Source: Actinomycetota bacterium (GTDB lineage: Bacteria > Actinomycetota > Humimicrobiia > Humimicrobiales > Humimicrobiaceae). Taken from it: DNA of 5,375 nucleotides. Positions 1 through 4,575 of this stretch are shown one piece after another. The stretch spans positions 1 through 5,375 of the forward strand of contig JAHILC010000277.1 in the NCBI GenBank assembly GCA_018897225.1, given 5' to 3'. The notes under the pieces were generated by a model. It worked only from the letters and a program-made list of their open reading frames with translations, made no database searches and was not told the DNA's origin. Position numbers and translations under genes: made by a program. Numbering within the stretch: the first letter of the stretch is position 1; the number at the start of each line of letters is the position of its first letter.

Positions 1-31
1 AATTTTTTTGAAAAGCGTTCTTTCTTTTATC

Positions 32-81
32 ATGTTAATAATTAACTAATAGTTAAACTATATAGTAATTATTAATAACAT
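32..81. repeat. 50-nt imperfect inverted repeat (AT-rich hairpin)
   Basis: The arms pair as 32-37 with 76-81 (ATGTTA/TAACAT), 38-44 with 66-72 (ATAATTA/TAATTAT), 46-48 with 63-65 (CTA/TAG) and 49-54 with 56-61 (ATAGTT/AACTAT). Only A45, A62 and the triplet 73-75 are unpaired. About 22 pairs fold almost the whole element onto itself. It lies 64 bases beyond the stop of the minus-strand 72-residue ORF. It is nearly GC-free and has no T-run on either side, so it is a poor intrinsic terminator. A protein-binding palindrome, the relic end of a small mobile element or a cruciform site are all possible. The pairing is seen directly; any role is unknown. Confidence 0.6.
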
Positions 82-145
82 AAATTAAAGTATTTTTCAA
101 TGGGTTTGTGTAATAATTCTGTCCAAAAGTCAAATTATAGTTTTC

Positions 146-364
146 TCAATATAAATATGGTTCTTCTCTATAATTTTGTTCAGGAGCATAAAGTTCTGGC
201 AATTCTTTCAATTGGTATGTAAATTCACCCTTATCAGCAATTACTTTTATTAACCCATCTTTGTCTTCATAAAATTCAACGGAATACTGGAAACCTTTGG
301 TTCCTTTGTCAATAGATTTTAATTTTTTAATTTTATCTAATTTTTCTTTAAGTTCTTTATCCAT
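146..364 (-). CDS. Small hypothetical protein, 72 aa
   Basis: I do not recognise this family. The protein starts with a lysine-rich, probably helical stretch (residues 1-17, repeated KEKLDKIKKLK character). A segment that looks like beta strands with alternating charge follows (about 25-52, including QYSVEFYEDKDG), then an acidic, tyrosine-rich tail (53-72). There is no signal peptide, membrane segment or cysteine motif. ATG at 364-362 is the only ATG start in the open frame, which reaches an upstream stop near 397. No Shine-Dalgarno sequence is visible before it. Amino-acid composition looks protein-like rather than random AT sequence, but the gene stands alone among degraded DNA. It could be a complete small protein, such as a toxin-antitoxin-like or phage-derived accessory protein, or the surviving tail of a longer gene. 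Confidence 0.5.
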   Translation of the reverse strand: MDKELKEKLDKIKKLKSIDKGTKGFQYSVEFYEDKDGLIKVIADKGEFTYQLKELPELYAPEQNYREEPYLY

Positions 365-476
365 AAAATGAAAAAGCCAGATTAAAGCTTTTATCTAGCC
401 CTGTCAGGTTTAATACAAAAGGACCAGCAGGAGATATTATATCCTTAATAATAAAATAGTTCTATAATAAGGTTCA

Positions 477-703
477 ATGACCGGAAAGAAAAAGAAATAT
501 AAAAAATCAAGAAGAATAGTTTACAAAAAACAGTTTGTTATTTCTTATCTTTTAATTTTGGCGATGAATTATGGTTTGAAATCAAACTATTAAGAATTAA
601 TAAAGAGTCATCAAAACTATTCATACCCATTGTAATAGAAAGTCAGGGCAAATCGCCGGATCAATATCATGATTTTGGGAGTGATTATCCAGGTGAGGTT
701 TAA
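477..703 (+). pseudogene. Broken small ORF, possible frameshift
   Basis: An ATG at 477 opens a 38-residue frame rich in lysine and arginine (starts MTGKKKKYKKSRR, stop 591-593). In the -1 frame, open from 503 to the stop at 701-703, lies text with ordinary protein character. It includes FGDELWFEIKLLRINKESS (from 557) and then FIPIVIESQGKSPDQYHDF, ending DYPGEV. A single-base change in the A-run at 525-530 would join the two into one protein of about 75 residues. No good Shine-Dalgarno sequence precedes the ATG, and the family is not recognised. The likeliest readings are a decayed gene, or the tail of a gene cut by rearrangement around the neighbouring IS91 element. A sequencing error in the A-run cannot be excluded. 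Confidence 0.3.
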
Positions 704-932
704 ACTGGAGAAAGACTGACTAATCATATTAAAAAACCCGTCACTTCTTCGTGAACGCCTGCTGACAGCTGATAAAAGGATACTTATTAAACCAGTAATA
801 ATCCCTAATTATCTTATTGTGCAATGATTGGATCCGGTATTAATTATTGAAGCAAGAAGGACTTCCATCTTTATGTAACTCCAATATCATTACAAAATAT
901 ATACTTTTAAATATTATCTTATTTATATATTT

Positions 933-944
933 GCATATATATGC
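933..944. repeat. 12-bp perfect palindrome before transposase
   Basis: GCATATATATGC reads the same on both strands. It ends six bases before a TATAAT hexamer (950-955), which itself ends two bases before the transposase ATG. Its position suits an operator or a transposase-binding site controlling element expression, but alternating AT makes it partly a composition effect. Confidence 0.35.
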
Positions 945-949
945 TAAAG

Positions 950-955
950 TATAAT
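950..955 (+). promoter_or_regulatory. Candidate -10 hexamer at transposase start
   Basis: A consensus TATAAT lies only two bases upstream of the transposase ATG. The best -35-like match (TTGCAT, 931-936) sits 13 bases away, shorter than the usual 16-18. If this box were used, transcription would begin inside or at the very start of the gene, giving a leaderless or truncated message. It may be fortuitous in such AT-rich DNA. Confidence 0.25.
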
Positions 956-957
956 TT

Positions 958-2286
958 ATGTCCTTAAATACTTTAGCAGTAAGTAAAAATACAAAAGAGT
1001 ACCGCTGCCGAAAACCCCAGTACAGCCCATATTATCAATGCATTGAAGACAACTATGAAGTATTTGAAAGGTCATATGATGCAAAATATCAGGAAAAATT
1101 TGGATATTTAAGGCCAATTGTATCAAAGGTGATATACCAGTATCTTGACTGTGGAATTCTACATAACGGATTTGCGAGAGTCAAGTGCAATGACTGTAAA
1201 AATGAATATTTACTTGCGTTTTCCTGCAAGCGCCGGCATTTTTGCCCATCATGTCATGCGAAAAGGGTCGCAGCCTTTGGGGAGTTTGCCTGCTCAAATG
1301 TACTTAAAAATGTACCCCACAGACACTTTGTATTCTCAATACCTAAAATTATTAGGATATATTTTTTATTTGATAGAACTCTTTTAAAAGAGCTATCAAG
1401 AATTGCCTGGGAAGTGCTTAGCCTTTATTATAAAAACGCTGTAAATAAAAAGGGTACTGCACCTGCTGCAATTTCCTCTATACAGACATTTGGGGATATG
1501 CTTGGATTTAACCCTCATCTTCATATACTATGTGCTGACGGAGGCTTTAAAGATAATGGGACCTTTTATGCAGCAGGTAAAGACTTGAATGCAGAAAGCC
1601 TTGAACCACTCTTTAGGCACAAGTTACTGTCCATGCTAGTAAAAAGGGGACTGATTACAGAGAGAGTGATAGAACTTATATCATCATGGTACCACTCCGG
1701 ATTTAATGTTTACTGTAGTGACAGGATTTATCCCCGTAGCGCTCAATCTATGGAAAATCTTGCAAGATATATTATAAGGGCATCATTTTCCCAGGAGAGG
1801 TTAAGCTATTTAAGTGAATCGTCCAGAGTGATATATAAATCAAAGGACGGAAGTGATACAGAAGATTTTGACAGCTTAGATTTTATCGCATGTCTTTCAA
1901 GCCATATTCCGAATAAAAACGAGCAGATGGTCAGGTACCTGGGTTTTTACAGCAATGTATGCCGGGGGAAAAGGAAAAAACAGGGCAGTGCCGAATCTGA
2001 ATATGTCATAGAGGATGATTCATATAATAAGGGATGCAGTAAAAGCTGGGCAAGACTTATTAAAAAGATATATGAGGTTGACCCACTTGTATGCCCCAAG
2101 TGCGGAGGCAAGATGAGGATTATTGCTTTACTTGAGGATTATAACATTATAAAGAAGATTCTTGACTGGCTTGGAATAGATGAGTTTAGAAGAGACAGAC
2201 CTCCGCCAAAAAGACTTGCTGTTGCAGATTCATTTGATGACTATGCACAAAATGATTATGTAGATTGCAATTATTCGGATTTTTAG
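958..2286 (+). CDS. IS91-family HUH transposase
   Basis: At 442 residues this is a full-length IS91-type transposase, which cleaves and rejoins single strands to move its element by rolling-circle-like transposition. The family N-terminus (RKPQYSPYYQC, about 18-28) leads into a zinc-binding region with C77, C80, C90, H94, C96, C99 and H100 (CNDC, then FSCKRRHFCPSCHAKR). The HUH metal-binding motif is H187-L-H189 in FNPHLHILCADGGF. The catalytic tyrosine is most likely Y271 in ENLARYIIRASFSQERL. The YxxxY pair known from IS91 itself is reduced here to NxxxY, as in single-tyrosine ISCR-like relatives. A C-terminal CPKC knuckle (379-382) and a PPPK segment close the protein. The start is forced: an in-frame TAA lies at 952-954 and no alternative start codon follows soon after. 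No Shine-Dalgarno sequence is present. There is no frameshift or internal stop, so the copy may be active. Confidence 0.95.
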   Translation: MSLNTLAVSKNTKEYRCRKPQYSPYYQCIEDNYEVFERSYDAKYQEKFGYLRPIVSKVIYQYLDCGILHNGFARVKCNDCKNEYLLAFSCKRRHFCPSCHAKRVAAFGEFACSNVLKNVPHRHFVFSIPKIIRIYFLFDRTLLKELSRIAWEVLSLYYKNAVNKKGTAPAAISSIQTFGDMLGFNPHLHILCADGGFKDNGTFYAAGKDLNAESLEPLFRHKLLSMLVKRGLITERVIELISSWYHSGFNVYCSDRIYPRSAQSMENLARYIIRASFSQERLSYLSESSRVIYKSKDGSDTEDFDSLDFIACLSSHIPNKNEQMVRYLGFYSNVCRGKRKKQGSAESEYVIEDDSYNKGCSKSWARLIKKIYEVDPLVCPKCGGKMRIIALLEDYNIIKKILDWLGIDEFRRDRPPPKRLAVADSFDDYAQNDYVDCNYSDF

Positions 2287-2348
2287 AGGGGGAGTTAAGA
2301 CTTCTTTATATAAGGCCCTTGTCCAAAACAGTCTAATAAATATAATCT

Positions 2349-2381
2349 GGTTAATTCTTATCAAGAATATCCGCTTTTTTT
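2349..2381 (+). terminator. Weak intrinsic terminator after transposase
   Basis: The stem ATTCTT (2354-2359) pairs with AAGAAT (2363-2368) around a three-base loop. It can be extended by GG 2349-2350 with CC 2371-2372 through one T-A pair. Seven T follow at 2375-2381. The stem is AT-rich and the T-run is separated from the inner stem by several bases, so termination would be inefficient. The same hairpin could alternatively belong to the right-end (oriIS) structure of the IS91 element. Confidence 0.4.
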
Positions 2382-2457
2382 ATTTAAATCTATACTTTTT
2401 TGAAAATTCATTATTAAATCGGTTAAATGCCTTGGTAGATACCTTATTTATACTTAG

Positions 2458-2616
2458 GAGATCCAGAAGCGAGTTCTTATGAATATTATAGAAGAATTGA
2501 AAAAAACTTCTTATGATGGAATTGTTGGTAATATAAAGTTTAATTCTAATGGGGAAAGAGTCGATCCACCTTCAACTATTTTTATAATGAAAAATGGTGA
2601 TTGGGTTAGATATTAA
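2458..2616 (+). pseudogene. C-terminal remnant of a LivK/LivJ-type binding protein
   Basis: From the stop at 2455-2457 a short frame runs to TAA at 2614-2616. From the ATG at 2479 it encodes 45 residues. SYDGIVGNIKFNSNGERVDP (residues 11-30) followed by the ending KNGDWVRY matches the conserved tail of periplasmic branched-chain amino acid-type binding proteins of ABC transporters, where YDG-x-G-x-(I/V)-x-F-D-x-N-G precedes a closing K-(N/D)-G-x-W-V. Intact proteins are about 370-400 residues, so roughly 85-90% of the gene is missing. No other LivK segment is found in any frame of 2287-2478 or left of the IS91 element. AGGAG at 2456-2460 is 18 bases before the ATG, too far for a normal ribosome site. 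Deletion associated with the IS91 insertion is the simplest explanation. The last four bases overlap the convergent kinase gene. Confidence 0.7.
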
Positions 2617-3488
2617 GGCGCTACTATAAAATTTAGCGCTTTTGGAACTACTTCGTATCTGGCTGGTAATTTGCATATATACTCACCATCTGCAAATACG
2701 CTGAAATTATACTCGCTGTCTATTTCAATGCTATTTACCTTGAAATATTCAACAAATGGGTCGCTAAGATGCTGTCCCTGAAATACTTTAGGAAAAGCTT
2801 TAATAAAATGAACTTTATTCATCCTCTTTATTATACAAATATCCAGAATGCCATCTGTTGGGTCTGCTTTGGGAGCTATTTTCATACCACCGCCATACAT
2901 TGCCATATTACCGGCTACTAGAAACATTGCATCAATTGTTCTTTCCTTATCGTTAAATTTTATAAAGAATTTTTTTGATCTATAAGTTACAAGGGTTCTG
3001 TAAACAGCATATGTATATTTTACAGCGCCTTTAATTGGAAATTTTGTATTATTTGCAAGTTCGGTTACGACCGAGTCAAACCCAGCGCCTGAAACGCCAA
3101 GGTAATAATAACTGCCGTTTATCAAGCCAAGATCAATTCTTTTTACTCTGCAATTTTTGATGGCAAGGCAGCAGCCGTCAAGTTCAAAGGGCAGGTCTAA
3201 ATTTTTGGCTATGTCATTTCCTGAACCCATGGGAATACACCCAAGGTTTTTTTCAGTGCCTGCCAGTGCATTTGCCATATAATGTAAAGTACCGTCTCCA
3301 CCAAGCGAAATGAAGTTTGAAAAAATATCCAGACTCGTTTTTACAGTTGAAATTATATCTTCTGAGCTTTTGCTTATATGGATTTCATATTCAAGGCCGT
3401 GTTTTTTAAAAGCAGACTCCACGTCACTTCTAACTTCCAGGGCTTTGCCCTTAAAAGATGAGGGATTAAGTATTATAAGATTTCTCAT
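2613..3488 (-). CDS. Diacylglycerol/lipid kinase, YegS/DgkB family
   Basis: This complete 291-residue protein has the usual length for soluble bacterial lipid kinases, which phosphorylate diacylglycerol or related lipids at the inner membrane face and recycle them into phospholipid synthesis. Landmarks in order are an N-terminal nucleotide-fold strand with NPSS (8-11), GGDGT at 63-67 (ATP-binding signature of the DAGK catalytic domain), GSGND at 88-92, IDLG at 118-121, GAGFD at 134-138, MKIAPKADPTDGILDI at 202-217 (second domain, acidic metal-site region) and DGE at 267-269, which aligns with the catalytic aspartate region of DgkB. No membrane segment is seen. The usual glycine of NP-x-(S/A)-G is replaced by F12. 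Whether the substrate is diacylglycerol, a sphingoid-like lipid or another polyol lipid cannot be read from sequence. Translation begins at ATG 3488-3486 without a clear Shine-Dalgarno sequence. The gene is divergent from the AmaP-like gene and probably monocistronic. Confidence 0.93.
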   Translation of the reverse strand: MRNLIILNPSSFKGKALEVRSDVESAFKKHGLEYEIHISKSSEDIISTVKTSLDIFSNFISLGGDGTLHYMANALAGTEKNLGCIPMGSGNDIAKNLDLPFELDGCCLAIKNCRVKRIDLGLINGSYYYLGVSGAGFDSVVTELANNTKFPIKGAVKYTYAVYRTLVTYRSKKFFIKFNDKERTIDAMFLVAGNMAMYGGGMKIAPKADPTDGILDICIIKRMNKVHFIKAFPKVFQGQHLSDPFVEYFKVNSIEIDSEYNFSVFADGEYICKLPARYEVVPKALNFIVAP

Positions 3489-3524
3489 TTTTTTATTTTA
3501 ATAAATTTTTTAAAAAAATTAAAT

Positions 3525-3549
3525 AACTAAATTTTAATTTTATTTAGTT
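3525..3549. repeat. Inverted repeat in the divergent intergenic region
   Basis: AACTAAAT (3525-3532) is the exact reverse complement of ATTTAGTT (3542-3549), separated by nine bases. It sits between the divergent kinase and AmaP-like genes, and its right arm reaches the expected -35 position for the AmaP-side -10 at 3571. The size and spacing suit a dimeric regulator's operator. The region is extremely AT-rich, so chance pairing is possible. Confidence 0.4.
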
Positions 3550-3570
3550 TTAATGCTTTTTTAATTTAGG

Positions 3571-3582
3571 TATAATTATAAT
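3571..3582 (+). promoter_or_regulatory. Candidate -10 region for the AmaP-like gene (tandem TATAAT)
   Basis: Two perfect TATAAT hexamers stand head to tail at 3571-3576 and 3577-3582, about 70 bases before the AmaP-like start codon. No good TTGACA-like box lies 16-18 bases upstream; the sequence there is TTTTAA or TGCTTT. Transcription would start near 3583-3590, at the small hairpin of 3584-3599. Confidence 0.45.
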
Positions 3583-3583
3583 C

Positions 3584-3599
3584 TAAAGCAAAAGCTTTA
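3584..3599 (+). promoter_or_regulatory. Hairpin at the expected 5' end of the AmaP-like mRNA
   Basis: TAAAGC (3584-3589) and GCTTTA (3594-3599) form a perfect six-pair stem with an AAAA loop, directly after the tandem -10 boxes. Such a position can protect a 5' mRNA end or serve as an operator at the transcription start. There is no T-run, so it is not a terminator. The role is inferred. Confidence 0.35.
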
Positions 3600-3635
3600 A
3601 TTACTAAATTTAACATTTTAATTTTTAGCATATTT

Positions 3636-3643
3636 GAAAGGAG
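3636..3643 (+). promoter_or_regulatory. Strong Shine-Dalgarno site (GAAAGGAG)
   Basis: GAAAGGAG lies six bases before the ATG at 3650 and fixes that start. It is the only strong ribosome-binding site seen in the window; the kinase, transposase and methyltransferase genes show none. Confidence 0.85.
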
Positions 3644-3649
3644 CGCCTT

Positions 3650-4291
3650 ATGAATGTATTTAATAAAATAATTGTGATAATTATACTCCTGTTTTTCATT
3701 TTTATCTCATTTCTTTCAATAATCAATGAATTTATTGGGTTTTTCAGCTGGTCAGACATTGCAAATAAAGTATTCAATGCCAAAACAAATTTCAATCCAT
3801 ATATTTCGACTCTGGCTTTACTCATGCTTATAGTAATTTGTGTATTTTTACTGCTGCTTGAGTTTTACAGAAGAAAAACGAAAATAGCAAAAATATATAA
3901 TGTTGAATCAGGCAAGGCGATGATCACCCTGTCTACCATTTCACAGCAAATAAAAGATTCTGTGGCGAAGGTAAAGGGATTACAAAATGTGAAGATCAAT
4001 ATTATATCCAGGCAGTCTGGAATTATAATAAATATGATGGTTGAATTAAGCCAAAATTTGAATATACCTGAAAAAATGACAGAGATTATTAATGTAGCGC
4101 GGGATGTATCGCTTAATAAGTTAAACATTAAGGTAATTGATACAAATTTAACTATTACCAATTTAGTTATTGATGATTCAAAGGAAGAAAAGAATTTTTA
4201 CGGCAGCGATTATGCGGTTCAGAAGAGCGAAACCGGCAAGGAAACTGACAAGAATTCGGGGCCAGCTTCAAATGTTCCTTCCGAAGACTGA
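3650..4291 (+). CDS. AmaP-like (Asp23/Gls24-related) membrane protein
   Basis: The 213-residue protein has two transmembrane helices (about 6-30 and 50-71) joined by a short loop of about 20 residues. The second helix ends in a basic EFYRRKTK stop-transfer segment. A soluble domain follows (about 85-175) starting GKAMITLSTISQQIKDSVAKV, with a pattern of two helices and beta strands including VKINIISRQSGIIINMMVELSQN. A polar, charged tail (176-213, rich in E, D, K and S) ends the protein. This architecture is that of the alkaline-shock membrane anchor AmaP, which in Firmicutes tethers Asp23 to the membrane in envelope-stress physiology. The soluble part is itself Asp23-like. No Asp23 partner gene is present here, so the anchoring role is inferred from family resemblance only. 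The start is fixed by the strong Shine-Dalgarno site. The stop TGA is followed directly by TAA, and no terminator is seen before the tRNA. Confidence 0.75.
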   Translation: MNVFNKIIVIIILLFFIFISFLSIINEFIGFFSWSDIANKVFNAKTNFNPYISTLALLMLIVICVFLLLLEFYRRKTKIAKIYNVESGKAMITLSTISQQIKDSVAKVKGLQNVKINIISRQSGIIINMMVELSQNLNIPEKMTEIINVARDVSLNKLNIKVIDTNLTITNLVIDDSKEEKNFYGSDYAVQKSETGKETDKNSGPASNVPSED

Positions 4292-4342
4292 TAATAGCTG
4301 GCAGTGACTAATAATAACAAAGTGTTTCTAAAGTTTTATTAA

Positions 4343-4416
4343 GCGGGCTTAGTACATTGGTAGTATATGAGCTTCCCAAGCTCAAGAGGCGGGTTCGATT
4401 CCCGCAGCCCGCTCCA
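4343..4416 (+). tRNA. tRNA-Gly (anticodon CCC)
   Basis: A complete cloverleaf can be drawn. The acceptor stem 4343-4349 pairs perfectly with 4406-4412 (GCGGGCT/AGCCCGC). The D stem GTAC/GTAT has one G-U pair. The anticodon stem TGAGC/GCTCA (4368-4372, 4380-4384) encloses loop TTCCCAA, giving anticodon CCC at 4375-4377 and decoding GGG glycine. The variable loop is 4 nt, and the T stem GCGGG/CCCGC encloses TTCGATT. The discriminator base is T4413 and CCA is encoded at 4414-4416. No dedicated promoter is clear upstream, so it may be read through from the AmaP-like gene. Accessory DNA begins right after its 3' end, which is a common site for integrase-mediated insertion. Confidence 0.96.
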
Positions 4417-4428
4417 TAAGATTTATTC

Positions 4429-4457
4429 TTGCTAATTTAAATAAAAAGTATTATAAT
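4429..4457 (+). promoter_or_regulatory. Sigma70-like promoter upstream of the methyltransferase module
   Basis: TTGCTA (4429-4434) and a perfect TATAAT (4452-4457) are separated by exactly 17 bases, the best-spaced promoter in the window. Transcription would begin near 4464, just before the regulator remnant, and would read into the methyltransferase. It starts only 13 bases after the tRNA end. Confidence 0.6.
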
Positions 4458-4481
4458 ATGTACAAATATGTTAAAGCATAA

Positions 4482-4574
4482 ATATGTATCATTTCAATAA
4501 ATCCAACAATTGATACTTTGTCAAAAATTGCCAAAGCGCTAGATGTTAAGGTGGACGATTTAATTAAAAAATAA
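4482..4574 (+). pseudogene. C-terminal remnant of an XRE-type HTH regulator
   Basis: After an in-frame TAA at 4479-4481 the frame is open to TAA at 4572-4574. From about 4500 it reads NPTIDTLSKIAKALDVKVDD plus LIKK, the typical end of Cro/C1-type (XRE) helix-turn-helix domains (NPT-x-x-T-L-x-K-I-A-x-A-L-x-V). The first three helices, with the DNA-recognition helix, are missing and there is no start codon, so no working regulator is made. Its stop is one base before the methyltransferase ATG, the arrangement expected of a controller gene preceding a restriction-modification operon. Truncation presumably happened when this DNA joined the tRNA region. Confidence 0.7.
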
Positions 4575-4575
4575 T

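Larger units (their letters stand above)
365..957. other. 593-bp region without an intact gene
   Basis: This stretch separates the 72-aa minus-strand gene from the IS91 transposase. It contains the broken plus-strand ORF at 477-703, a small stem at 738-756 (CGTCAC and GTGAACG arms with one bulged A around TTCTTC) and the perfect palindrome at 933-944. Between 703 and 930 every frame is interrupted. One frame, stop-free from 720 to about 824 and again to about 884, reads ERLLTADKR-like text that I cannot assign to a family. Part of the region may be the untranslated left end of the IS91 element, whose boundary cannot be read because this family lacks classical terminal inverted repeats. Confidence 0.5.
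931..2381 (+). mobile_element. IS91-family insertion sequence, ends not defined
   Basis: The element is identified by its intact transposase (958-2286). IS91 elements move by rolling-circle-like replication and lack terminal inverted repeats and target duplications, so their ends are hard to see in one copy. The left limit given here is the palindromic area just before the gene, and the right limit is the terminator-like hairpin. The right end must lie before about 2458, where livK-derived coding sequence begins. A CTTG tetranucleotide at 2318-2321 matches a target sequence described for IS91 but cannot be proved to be the junction. Flanking debris on both sides fits one-ended transposition or deletion. 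Confidence 0.55.

Noticed and set aside
119..131. TGTCCAAAA repeated at 120-128 and 2320-2328, considered as IS ends or a target duplication around the IS91 region.
   Set aside because: A nine-base match is expected many times by chance in a window this size, flanking bases differ, and IS91 elements do not make target duplications.
1145..1387. Plus-strand open frame of 80 codons inside the transposase.
   Set aside because: It is a different-frame shadow of the IS91 transposase, whose motifs run through the whole stretch.
2287..2481. Long stop-free plus-strand frame without an ATG just after the transposase, reading hydrophobic residues.
   Set aside because: No start codon and no recognisable motif. 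The hydrophobic text is what T-rich sequence gives in this frame, and it conflicts with the livK frame.
3310..3501. Plus-strand open frame opposite the start of the lipid kinase.
   Set aside because: Antisense shadow of the kinase, whose GGDGT and start region occupy the other strand.
3625..4161. Two minus-strand open frames (3625-3825 and 3865-4161) opposite the AmaP-like gene.
   Set aside because: The plus-strand gene has a strong ribosome site and family-like domain order; the minus frames are hydrophobic AT shadows.
4468..4500. Ten-codon ATG frame (MLKHKYVSFQ) just after the promoter, considered as the start of the XRE regulator or a leader peptide.
   Set aside because: It is in another frame from the regulator tail, has no Shine-Dalgarno site, and lacks the features of a leader or an HTH N-terminus.
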